Shown piece after piece: positions 54,228 to 64,000 of a DNA stretch of 64,000 nucleotides. Origin of the DNA: Calonectria ilicicola (Eukaryota; Ascomycota; Sordariomycetes; Hypocreales; Nectriaceae); contig CP085831.1 in the NCBI GenBank assembly GCA_020809705.1, positions 3,906,001 through 3,970,000 on the forward strand, in the 5' to 3' direction. Below the pieces are notes generated by a model. The model had not been told where the DNA came from. It saw nothing but the letters and a program-made list of their open reading frames with translations, and ran no database searches. A program made the position numbers and the translations under genes. Each line of letters starts with the position of its first letter. The stretch's first letter is position 1.

Positions 54228-57101
54228 ATGGAAACAATGAAGTCTGGCTCCAGCGCCTTGGCCCTCGTGCTACTGGCGCTGAAGTCAGCCAAGGTTATCC
54301 ATGAATCCCTCAACACCATCAAGGATGCGCCGAGGGTAGTAGGCGAGTTATCGCACGACATTCAGCTGCTTCAGTCTGTTCTCCAACGCTTGAGTCATTG
54401 TTCCTTGACCCAAGTTTCGGGCACCACCATCATTTCCCTAGAGGAAATGCTTAAGACTTGTGCAGCAGAGCTCGGCAGCATTGAGACGCGATTGATGCAA
54501 TTCTCCGCTAAACCAAACGGTGGCCGGTCAAATCGCGTCTTCAAAGGGATTCTTGCTGTCATCAAGAAAGAGGATCTCGAGGAGGCTCGCCATAGAATCA
54601 GGGATAAGACAACGCAAGCCAACCTTTACCTCGGCCTGATTCAAGCACAAGCGATTTCAGATACATCTGCAAAAATTGACTCCCAAGCATCAGCAACAAC
54701 TGGCATTCTGGAGCGAATTCTTGCCGAGGTATCAAGTCTCCATATGCGATTAGACAATAACACAATTGCTTCCAATTTAAAAGTACAACCGACACTGGCC
54801 AAAACAGAAATGGACGCTACCTCAGAGACAGTCGCAGCAGACCTCGAGGCTATGGCTATTTGCTCTGAACTGGAGGAGAGCATATCGCGGTTATCTAGCC
54901 TCGTTGATCGTGGTGCATCTACTCTTGAAGCTGAAGATGCTGAGCAGATAATTGATGATTTACAAAGAATTATACTAATAGCAAAGGACAAGGCATGTGG
55001 CAGCAAGGGCCGTGTGTACCCGAACGTTGGTATGGAAGATGCGGTATCACTACGTAGAGACTTGAAATTAGTTGAGGGATTAATATTGTCGGCACCAATT
55101 CTGGCTATAAATAAACCAGGTAATAAATCACCCACTTGCATCTGGCACTAGAGGCTAACAGCTTAGCTCCGAACTCGAAACAGCTCTTAGCCAATATTCC
55201 CAAAGGCGCTATCATTAAGCAAAAGCGATTAAGAGAAGAAATTGACGTGAAACACGGCTCTCTAATAGTTTCAACAAACAAGCGCCGGCGAATCTGTCAG
55301 ACATCGCTTGTTGATTCATCTGGGAGCATAGCAACTTATCGAGATGTCATTGCCAACATCATGTTTCGTCCATCGGGCTCATCTTGGATGTTCTCCGTAT
55401 CCGTTTCTCAAGGGCAGCTATTTGATCGCAGTATCCAGAGCATCCCACGAATATCTGCCTGTCCAATAGTTCCGAACGACTCACTTGTCTTCCACTTAGT
55501 TCGAGAAGGCCAGCTTAACGACTTCCGAATGCTTTTGAAGCAAGGAAAGGCAAGCCTCAGAGACCATGACGAGGACGGTTTGTCTCTTTTACATGTGAGA
55601 TGCCTCCGCGATATATTTTCACCTCTCTTTTCACTAATTGTTTCATAAGTACGCCGCAACAGGAAGTGTAGAGATGTGCAAATTCCTTCTTGAATCCGGC
55701 GCGGATGTTGACGAGATGGGACTCCAGGGTGGAACAGCTCTATCATCAACAACTGGGCTGGATTGCCATGATACTGTCCAAGTGCTATTGGAGAACATGG
55801 CGGATCCCACCCTTTCATATCCTGGATGGGACAACCCATTAGCAACTGCGTGTAATTCTGATATTGTAAGTAACGCACACTAATGAGGCGTTACTCTTGC
55901 TAATCCATCAACCCAGCCGTCCGTGGAACTCTTCTTGAAATATGGGAGTCACTTCGCCATGCAGGACCTTGAAAACCCAGATATGAATGGAAGAACGAGA
56001 CTCCATCAAGTCTGCATGGCTGATTCGAGGTCAACAAGTAAGCGAAAAGCGGTGGCTATGTTAATAGCTGCTGGGGCTCAGATCACCGCTCGAATTAGTC
56101 GGTCCTGGTCTCCAGATGACCATGAGACGCTCGGCTTCACATGCCTGCATAGTCTTGTTTACACCGCACATCGAACTACGGACCGGGACGAACTTGAAAC
56201 GTTGATATTCTTGATCAAGAACAAGGCTGATCCTTGGGCTATCGATCATCATGACAACACTGTCTCTATGCGAGCATATCTGCCCAACGAAAATGACAAC
56301 CATTATTCCTCCAAGGGATCGTATCGAGGTGACCTCTGGGATGCCACTTTAATAATCTGTGGCTTCGATCTCGGCGAGTTTCGAGCATCTTATCTGCGAA
56401 CCCCACGGTACAATAAAAATTACACAAGAAAGGATTTTGAAAGATTATGGCTGGGAAATGAATCCCGTTGCCCCTACTGGAATGACAAACGATATCCAGA
56501 AAAAGGTGGTCGTGAAGACTATTGGAAGAGCTTTTCTCAGAACTCTTATAACACGTCTTGTGCAAAGTGCGAAGAGGTATTCGTGGGTGATGCCACCTTG
56601 TCTCCGGAGCCCAACTACGATGATTTACCTCCATATGTGCAAAACCTGCACCCTCGGGTACGTTCGCCGAGCGTTCCACCGTCTGCGTATGCGGAGGGTC
56701 TAGGATCACAAATGATGAACGAAGAGTATGAATTACAAGAGGACCTTATAGACGAGGGAGAGAACTTTTATAACAATTTGGATGTTGAACCCGAAACTGG
56801 GTCTCCTGATGATATCGACGATGGCATGGACTATAGTTATGAGGATGATATCTATGAAGGATATAACGACAGTATCTATGATGATTACTGCGCTGGCTTT
56901 GATGATCATGCTGAAAGGGACATTTCACCTCCAATCAGTGAGAATGGCGAGGATTGCTATCAGAGACTGATGGGCTCACCGCGCCGTGAACAAGACGAAG
57001 AAGCATTTGCCGCATATTGGAGCGAACACCAACATTTAAATAGGCAACGGGAGGAATCAGCAATTGAAGTACTATTAGAGATGATAGATGATGAGGGATG
57101 A
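54228..57101 (+). CDS. STAND-type N-terminal domain plus ankyrin repeats protein
   Basis: Four exons join in phase: 54228-55119, 55167-55594, 55650-55865 and 55917-57101, 906 residues. The N-terminal 140 residues (SALALVLLALKSAKVIHESL, then VVGELSHDIQLLQSVLQRL) resemble the HeLo-like/PigL_N domain found at the front of fungal STAND proteins, where it can trigger cell death. Middle ankyrin-like repeats: LVREGQLNDFRMLLKQGKAS, AATGSVEMCKFLLESGAD, GRTRLHQVCM. There is no NACHT or NB-ARC domain. The C-terminus is strongly acidic and Tyr-rich (DDGMDYSYEDDIYEGYND). The intron at 55120-55166 is 47 nt. It converges on the HET gene with only 115 bp between stops. Confidence 0.8.
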
Positions 57102-57216
57102 CGGCGTATCGGGGTATCGTCAACATCTAATGGCATTGCAAATTTCGAGCAGCAACATACTATTATTAGATTATTATGACCACAAAAAGGTTTTCTAGCA
57201 TACCGTAATGGTATTA

Positions 57217-59326
57217 CTAAATAATATCTATGAAGTATTGTGTCCCTTCATTGGTGGTTGATACTTGCGTAAAATATTCTCGTAAATCACACCAAACTAG
57301 ATTCTTCTCATCATGTGCATCGTCAATAATCCAGCTATCCAATTCGAAGTAGCCTATTCGTCGATATCGGCCTTTCTCAGCATTATTCTGACTCGTATCC
57401 TCAAGTAACAATCCATAAATAATCTCATCGCATTCTCTCACTGGCAGGAGATAAGCTTCTTCGCAATAATAAGGCCCTTGGGAGAACTTTGGGTGATCAA
57501 AGTGCAAAGTGATCTTATGGCCATGGTCAAGATCGGATGAAGTATTAGAGGCAATGTCTTCTTCGCCTGACGGTGTGTCCTGAAAATAAAAAACACACTC
57601 TACATATGCTTCGAAGTCTCCATATCGCCAGCAGACAAGTACAGAATATAAAGACTCACAAAGGAGTCGGAGAGTTGCATTCGCAACATCAACAAAAGTT
57701 CCCCGATTTGTAGATTCACAATGCAGACTCTTCACGTTGATTAACATGTGATCATTTCCCAGGTACCCATATTCGATGGGTCCATTGATAGAAGCCCACG
57801 ACCATGTGGGCGCATTTGTCAATGGGATCCTGGCTGAATTCTGCAAAAAGCCATTCGGGCCTTTGGGGATATGCCATAATAATTGACCTTCGAGCTGGTT
57901 TCTCCATAGCCCGGCTGTGTATGTATTGGTATCCCTGGTCTGCTTTTGAATACGTCTTGCAAGGCCGGCAATGGCGACGAGCTTGTCGGTATCGTGTGTC
58001 AAACGGCATTTGGAATATGCTTCTACGATCTCAGGCCAAGATTGGAGCGTAGGCAGTTTCTTTTGATCGAACTCATTTGGCGACACATCGATAGGATAAC
58101 CATCTGGGTATGTCTCGCATACCGATATCTCATTGCATTCCCAAAAGACCTGTTCTTCTGCAAAATGTAGTATTCGCCGAGATAGATAACGCTCCTGAAC
58201 GACCCAGGCACGTTCGCCCAGAGGGTTTCTTCTCGGAGATGTATGATCCATTCGATATACATCGAATAGATTGCATTTGTCGCTTGACTGAACTTGACAT
58301 CGTGGATTCTTTCCTCGATCAAAGAAGCATCCTACACTTCCATTTTCTGCTGATGTAGCAGCAATATTGAGCTCAGAATTGAGGTAAACTTCGGTCATCA
58401 GAGCAGATTCTCTAACCCAGTCTTCTTTATCATCCTGTATGATACATAACGAATCAATCCATAGATATTCGAACCCTAAGGTTTGGCTTATGCAAATCGC
58501 ATTTCGGAAGGTTTCGGTTAGATCTTCAATTGAAATACACCGTTGGAATTTTCCTAGGGTTTTCTTCTCTAGTTTAACAAATTGATGAGGTGTGGGGCCC
58601 CAACAATGGCTAAGTGTAGCATATGTGACGCCGGATGGAATTTCTGTATTGAGCCGAAGTTGAAGGCAATCACCCCTGATGTGTAGAAGTCGCGTGGGGA
58701 CTTTTTGTCCTGCATTTTGCTTACAAGACTTGTGAGAAAATTTGCATTTCTGGAGCCAGCGTTTGCACGTTGGGAGTGCGTCCTGAGTATTCTTGCTCTG
58801 AGATCCCAAGACATCGTATGCAATTGCTGTGTTCAAGAAAAAGTTAGCGATAAAAGGTCTTCAGAGGGTTATGGCATATCTGACCTAGCTTATCAGCCCG
58901 ATGTATTTTTAGTGACGAACTAATATACCCTAAGAAGTCTTCATCATTGACAGGATCTACGTCCCCTTCATTGTAGGGAGTATACAAGGTATATATACCT
59001 GGGGAATCCCTCAGAACTCTTCCCACGCGGTCTTTTGCTACTACATGCTCCCCGATGCTGTGGCGGGACCTTCCCTCTTCTAGGACATCCGCCTCATCAG
59101 GCACGGTGTCACCGACATTGTGAATGAAGTGGAGACATATTCCGCATCCCTTTTCAGCAGATAGTTTCACGGCTGACCACGTGTCATGATAATTGAAATG
59201 CTCCTGTTGATTAGACAGTTCAAAGTCCACGTGTGCGTTGTCTATCAGTGTTTGGCACTCGGTACATAATGTTGAGGGCGTTAGCGGGATTCCAATGGTT
59301 TGTTGATTTTTATTGCCGGCCATCAT
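57217..59326 (-). CDS. HET-domain (heterokaryon incompatibility) protein
   Basis: Two exons, 58885-59326 and 57217-58826, join in phase, 683 residues. HET motifs in order: TYATLSHCWG (start of the domain), EYLWIDSLCIIQDD-x2-DW, ALMTEVYLNSELNIAATSAE, and GERAWVVQERYLSRRILHFAEEQVFWEC. The N-terminus has Cys pairs (TLCTECQTL, GCGICLHF) as in many HET proteins. Known role of the family: triggering death of fused non-self cells; recent structural comparisons link HET to TIR-like NADase folds, though activity here is untested. The C-terminal 250 residues are member-specific. Confidence 0.92.
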
Positions 59327-59892
59327 TCATCCGTAAATTGTGGCGATACCTTTTTGGTGTGAGGAGAAATGCTTGAAGTGTTACTGGTCTGAAGAGGTTG
59401 GCATATATCAACCGAAACGTGGACGAGAGCTTGAGAGGGGAATGAGGCATTTATTCGAATGCAGATTGAGATAAAAAGCCTTTGAGCAATGGAAATATCA
59501 ATTTTCCGAGACATTACTTAAAATTTAGGCAACAGGCGGCCCCCTAGTGCGAGGCCTAATATACCTGCAAACAAGCAGATTGGATCGGTTGTATTCGATG
59601 TTTATTGGTCCAAGCCAATATGCACTACTTCTCTATAAGATGACAACAGATATATCCAGATTTGAAATTTGATAATAGCAAGGGGTTAGCATACATGAAA
59701 GCGGCCTATAAAAACCTCCTAACGGCAGAAAGGATAGATGCTGCCACATTGCTATTGCATCTAGCAGGCAAGAATAATTGGACTGCTACTTGGACGACGA
59801 GGTCGAGCTGCCTCTCATAGGAAATTTCCAACTAAAAGCACATAAAAACTTCCAAAGCTAAGAAAAAGTAGAACAAATTGAAGTTTTTCAAT
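59327..59892. other. Promoter of the HET gene and spacer
   Basis: No gene supported; AT-rich, with short frames only. Confidence 0.4.
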
Positions 59893-61046
59893 TCAACCTT
59901 GGGCATCTACTCGCTTCCTGTAGCATTGACGTAGAAAACTTTCAAGGTTAATCACCCCCACACCCGGAAAGAGCTGGGTCAATTCCGTCCCTTGTATGTC
60001 GAAAATTCCAAAAAGCATGCCAATCATCATCGGGCATATGACGGAGTTGAGATCGGCTTTTCCACCAGGAAAGTATGCGTAGCAGGAGCTATTAGAAGGA
60101 AGCTCTTTGAGACTGTTTTCTCTCAAATTTTGCTCATTTTCGTAATGCTTCTCGAATGGTTTGCCTGCGTAGTTCTGAGCTCACAGGTTGGAAGATGCAT
60201 TGGATAATAATTTACATACCAGTGATGGTTTCAGCAAGGATCACCAAGTCATTCAGCGAGATTCGCTGTCCTGAAATGGTTGCCTCTCTCGGCCAAGCTG
60301 CAGCCTCAACGCTCAACAATTGCGTCACGAATTTACCAACGTCTCGTGTGTGCGTGAAAGTAACCTGTGCCTTTCCATCACCAGGAATGACGGCCTTGGA
60401 ATATTGAAGATCGATCAGGCAATATAAAGGATGGAGATTGGTCTTTCCATAAGGTAGTCCGAGGTAATCCATGAAAAATCCACATCGTATCAAAGTAAAG
60501 GTCAGGTTAGAATGAGATTCCAGCTCAGCTTCTGTGCGAAGAAATTCGGATCTGGGGCCATATGGCATTTTTCTTTATCGGCGGATAAATAATTAAATGG
60601 GATATCATATTTATATCTGAATAGCACTTACTCTGGAGGATTATGATAATCCACATTGAATTCACTAGGAATAAATCGGTCCACAACGCCAGATGCTGCG
60701 GCTGCTCGTATCAAGTTTATTTGCGATTCCGAGGCACCAGGCCAATGTAGATTGAGTGTAGATATGACAATCTTGACCTTCAGACTTTGAAGGCAGGTGG
60801 TTATGTCAGATACAGAAGTATAGTCAATCTCGACCGGGCGTGGCAGATAACTGGGATATTCTTTTTGAGCAGCACCTGGCTTTGTCTTAGTGCCAATATC
60901 TGATTAGCGTTGACCTTTCCGATGTAATTTTATTGCAATACCTTTCGTGCGAGAATGTGTAGGGTATGCTTCTTAGATTGAAGGATTTCTTCGGCTACAG
61001 TCCGACCAAGATCTCCCAAACCACCTGCGATGGCTACGACGGTCAT
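59893..61046 (-). CDS. NmrA-like NAD(P)-binding protein (isoflavone-reductase-type)
   Basis: Four exons join in phase: 60942-61046, 60632-60885, 60220-60572 and 59893-60164, 327 residues. N-terminal dinucleotide motif VAIAGGLGDLGRTVAEEI, then ILARK. VDRFIPSEFNVDY is the family hallmark near the substrate site, followed by FTLIRCGFFMDYL and VTFTHTRDVGKFV. Such proteins are either reductases of secondary-metabolite pathways or redox sensors that modulate transcription. The neighbouring dehydrogenase and P450 favour a metabolic role. Confidence 0.87.
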
Positions 61047-61619
61047 TGTCAGCTGGTGTATTTTTTTTTCAATAAAATAATTGATGTAGCGAGGGCTTTT
61101 GGTCTGTGTAATGAGATTGTCGTAGACCGTGGTGGGTGTGACCGCATTGGGTGGCTTTACACGTTGGTCTAACAAATGATCAAGCAGTACTTTATTCTCG
61201 GTCGAACGGAATCACGTCGGAGTCCACGGAACACGAGATTCCAGCGGGCATACACGGGGACCCTTCCGTTTCCCAGGGCTCTAGGAGTACGTGGCTGCGT
61301 TAGTGGGTAAAGACACGCGTAAAGACACGCATTCCCTGAATTCCGGTTCCAAAGGCAAGTGCGAGCTGAACCAAAAAGGGAGCACCTATCAATAAAACTA
61401 GATTTTACAATCATCGGCACTGTTAGTAATGGTATCTGTACTCTACAATTATCTGTCATATATATGTGTATGTCACAAGTCTGATATGATCTCAAACACG
61501 CATTCCTTGATAGGATGGTATATTCTGTGGCTGGGCGACTTAGGAGTATGAGGGATATAGCCTTAGTTTTACAACGATATCAATTTTATCAAAGTCTCAA
61601 ACGTGGATTTTCTAGATAT
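61047..61619. other. Intergenic region
   Basis: About 570 bp with no supported gene; a 108-codon frame on the minus strand lacks motifs. Confidence 0.4.
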
Positions 61620-62411
61620 TTAAACCATACATAAACCACCATTTACCATGATGTATTCTCCATTGATCCACTTCGACCGATCATCCGCAAGCCATGCAAC
61701 AGCCCATGCGACATCCTCAGGATCAGCCAAACTTCCTTCGCAAGGCGTATCTTTTTCAAAATCTGCCTTGATCTGTTCAAGAGCATCGCCGGCCCCCTTT
61801 TGAAAGGTATCGGTGTTCACTGGACCAGGGGCGATACCATTGACCGTACATCCATATTTTGGTGGGAGTTCTTTAGCCCAAATTTTGATCATGGTTTCTA
61901 AAGCACCTTTGGTTGAGGAATAAACCAATAAGTCAGGCTGAGGGATCCGGCTGGATCCTGAGCCAATGCAGATGATTCTAGACCCTGACTTGACTCCAGA
62001 CACTGACGGAGGCGATGATGGAATATAAGCAGGTAGGTGAGGTAAAACGGCTTGCGTTAACAAAAATGTGCCTCGAGCATTTAAATTATAAGTGTCATCC
62101 CAGGTCTTAGCAGTTGTAGACCAGGTATGAGAGTGCGGAACAATAGCAGCATTGTTGACTAGGATGTGAATAATGCCGAACTTGGCGACGGCCGCTTCGA
62201 CTAGATTTTTTGGACCGTCGATGGTGGAAAGATCAGCGCAGACGGCGATCCAAGGTGTCTTAAGCTTGGACCCGACTTGGTTGCATTCCTCTTCCAGATG
62301 AGGGAACGGATAGTTTAAAACGATATTCGCACCACGGCTTGATAACTCAATGGCGATGGCAGCTCCAATCCCCGCCGAGGAGCCAGAAATCAAAGCAGTT
62401 TTGCCTTTCAT
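61620..62411 (-). CDS. Short-chain dehydrogenase/reductase (classical SDR)
   Basis: Single exon, 263 residues. Cofactor motif ALISGSSAGIGAAIA near the N-terminus, NNAAIV after strand 4, catalytic Ser in CIGSGSS and the YSSTK pair (Y-x3-K), then GIAPGPVNTD. C-terminal GEYIMVNGGL fits the classical family, as in 3-oxoacyl-ACP reductase-like and versicolorin-reductase-like enzymes. Cofactor preference is not obvious; the residue after strand 2 is hydrophobic (VLNYP), and the Tyr fits neither class firmly. It lies in the same orientation as the NmrA-like gene and diverges from the P450. Confidence 0.9.
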   Translation of the reverse strand: MKGKTALISGSSAGIGAAIAIELSSRGANIVLNYPFPHLEEECNQVGSKLKTPWIAVCADLSTIDGPKNLVEAAVAKFGIIHILVNNAAIVPHSHTWSTTAKTWDDTYNLNARGTFLLTQAVLPHLPAYIPSSPPSVSGVKSGSRIICIGSGSSRIPQPDLLVYSSTKGALETMIKIWAKELPPKYGCTVNGIAPGPVNTDTFQKGAGDALEQIKADFEKDTPCEGSLADPEDVAWAVAWLADDRSKWINGEYIMVNGGLCMV

Positions 62412-62828
62412 TTCTGAGGTGATGGAAGGTTTGGTGTGAAGACGTCAAAATTTCGTTGGAAAAGAGACAACGAACAAAATAGGAAGCATCGGTCTCTCAA
62501 ATTGTTCTGTTATTACGGGCTTCCACATTCCGGCGGCCATCTTCTATAGTTGTTCTCTTACGGTGGCCTTGGTGATGGACGAGAGCCCCGCTTTACCGGG
62601 GTTCCGTTTCCGGAAGTCCGGGTTCCGCACATGCGCCGCTTAGATTGCCTGCTGAGCACTTACCTGTTTGATGAGGAGCAAGAGGATTTAACGTAAACTA
62701 TAATTTTGTGGACGTTTTTGATTGTGTTGGAGATATAATTACGCTGGGTCTCAATTGTCTGCATCTCGCGATAAGAAGCTGAAATTGGGCCTGTGTATTT
62801 CCTGCCTCGCAGCTTGTACAGCACGAAA
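62412..62828. promoter_or_regulatory. Divergent promoter of the SDR and P450 genes
   Basis: About 420 bp, with G/C-rich CCGG repeats near 62590-62625 (GGGTTCCG and GGGGTTCCG). No gene seen. Confidence 0.4.
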
Positions 62829-64000
62829 ATGGCCCTCCTCAATCTGCAACATTCAAAGATGACTCTGATGAAATGGGGAAATCACTTGCGTACCCTTGAT
62901 GCAGAGTTTCCGGCTACCTCAATCATAGTTGTCATCACGATTTTGGTAGTCATAACCTCACTTATTCGATGGTCCCGTCGCAGCAAACTCAACGTTAAAA
63001 TTTTACTGGCGGATGAAATACGGAGTGCAAGGACACGCGCTCTTGAGTACTGTTATCGTCCACGTGAGCTGATGCTCAAGGGATACGAAAAGGTAAGAAA
63101 GATGCTCTGCAACTGGAAGGGGAATGTTGACAATGGCTAGTATCCTGATCAAGTCTATGGAATGAACACAAGAGACGGTGAGACTTCCTGCTGGCGCCTA
63201 CCTATCAAATTTGTAATAGCTCCTGACTTGTGAGAAGGTGTCAAGGTGGTTATTCCACCCAAGTTTCTGGACGACTTGAAAAGTCACCCTAGCTTGAGCT
63301 TCAAGGTATCAATTGATAATGTGGGTAACTTTCTTTTTTCTTTTACAATTTTCGGCCATGTTGTTTGTGAATATGTCACTGATTCATCATAGGATATGCA
63401 AGCGGACTATACGTACTTTGGTGGGCCTCCGGAATTTGTCATCCATGCAATCAAAGCTGGCATGACCGCCTCGCTTCGTGAGTTGGCTGCGACCTACCTA
63501 GCGTTTAGATAAAAGCTAACATAAAAAGCTGCCTTCACGCCAGTTCTCAACCAAATGACCAAAAGGAATATGCCTAAAATTGTTGGACAGTATCCGAGTT
63601 AGTTTTCTTATGAATATCTATTTAAAATGAGTGGCTGCTAATAGAACCATTTGTGCAGAATGGACACGCGTAGCGATTCATGACAGAATCCTAAAACTTG
63701 TCGGGACCAATAACGCCCGCGTTTTCCTTGGGACAACTGCATCTCTTGATGAAGAGTGGGTTGAAGCCTCCACGGGCTACGTACTTTCTGTCTTCGAAAC
63801 CATTCGAAAGTTGAAGGAATGGCCGCCATGGGTTCGGCCCATTATTTACCTCCTAATTCCCCAACGAGCTGCAATCAATGGGCAATGGGACAAGGGAAGA
63901 CGAAGGGTTTCACATTGCATGCAGGAGCGGAAAAGGCTAGCTGGCAATATAGATAACCCGCCAACCATGTTAGACTTCCTAAGCTCCGGAAAGAACTCAC
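62829..64000 (+). CDS. Cytochrome P450, 3' end cut by window
   Basis: Six exons so far join in phase: 62829-63092, 63141-63177, 63238-63320, 63393-63477, 63544-63597 and 63659 onward. The N-terminus has a membrane anchor (SIIVVITILVVITSLI). MLKGYEK-YPDQVYGMNTRDG-VKVVIPPKFLDDL and WTRVAIHDRILKLVGTNNARVFLG match the N-terminal half of fungal ent-kaurene-oxidase-like and related P450s. The haem-binding Cys region and the ExxR site lie beyond the edge, so the subfamily cannot be set. With the SDR and NmrA-like genes it may begin a biosynthetic cluster. Confidence 0.85.

Noticed and set aside
55120..55151. A 32-nt intron in the ankyrin gene
   Set aside because: Too short; the 47-nt version ending at 55166 has a CTAAC branch and keeps the frame.
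1..64000. CRISPR arrays, bacterial operons or riboswitches
   Set aside because: No regularly spaced direct repeats or bacterial signals; genes have spliceosomal introns.

Overview
The window is nuclear DNA of a filamentous ascomycete (Pezizomycotina). Evidence: short GT-AG introns of about 40-75 nt with CTAAC/CTAAT branch sites, two GC-AG introns, a NACHT-WD40 gene, a HET-domain gene, a SAT4-type membrane protein, Zn(II)2Cys6 regulators, and an AT-rich block of the kind left by repeat-induced point mutation (RIP). The species cannot be told from sequence alone.

Left part (1-16 kb). A NACHT-WD40 gene runs in from the left edge. It carries a one-base frameshift in an A run and an in-frame TAG in the WD40 part. 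Then come a DUF6594-type membrane protein diverging from a gene of unknown function, a retropepsin-like gene with a DTGS site, an unknown gene, an arylsulfotransferase-family protein and a secreted Thr-rich surface protein.

Repeat island (16.4-19.6 kb). Two perfect 55-bp terminal inverted repeats enclose a stop-riddled AT-rich DNA transposon. Nested in it is an intact 494-bp miniature LTR element (TRIM): two identical 140-bp LTRs, TG...CA ends and a 5-bp target duplication. The TRIM is not AT-biased, so it landed after the host element decayed.

Middle (21-27 kb). A candidate small secreted peptide, an F-box protein and a SAT4-family seven-helix protein.

Central cluster (27.6-48.8 kb). Eleven genes look co-regulated: two Gfo/Idh/MocA dehydrogenases, a zinc alcohol/polyol dehydrogenase, a sugar-type MFS transporter, a VOC/glyoxalase protein, a D-2-hydroxyacid dehydrogenase (in-frame TAA), a cyclase/hydrolase, a Baeyer-Villiger-type FAD monooxygenase and three Zn2Cys6 regulators, two of them very short. 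There is no PKS, NRPS or terpene enzyme, so this looks like a catabolic cluster. The intergenic spaces repeatedly carry CGGCTAT (often CGGCTATA); I count ten sites between 28.95 and 46.04 kb, all outside coding sequence, against two elsewhere in the window. I regard this motif and the cluster it marks as the strongest candidate for an undescribed system here.

Right part (49-64 kb). An F-box protein, a Gln/Pro-rich C2H2 protein, a STAND-N-domain ankyrin protein convergent with a HET-domain protein (possible allorecognition pair), then an NmrA-like protein, a short-chain dehydrogenase and the start of a cytochrome P450 cut by the right edge.

Splice sites were inferred by eye from reading-frame continuity and known family order. 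No alignment or database search was run.
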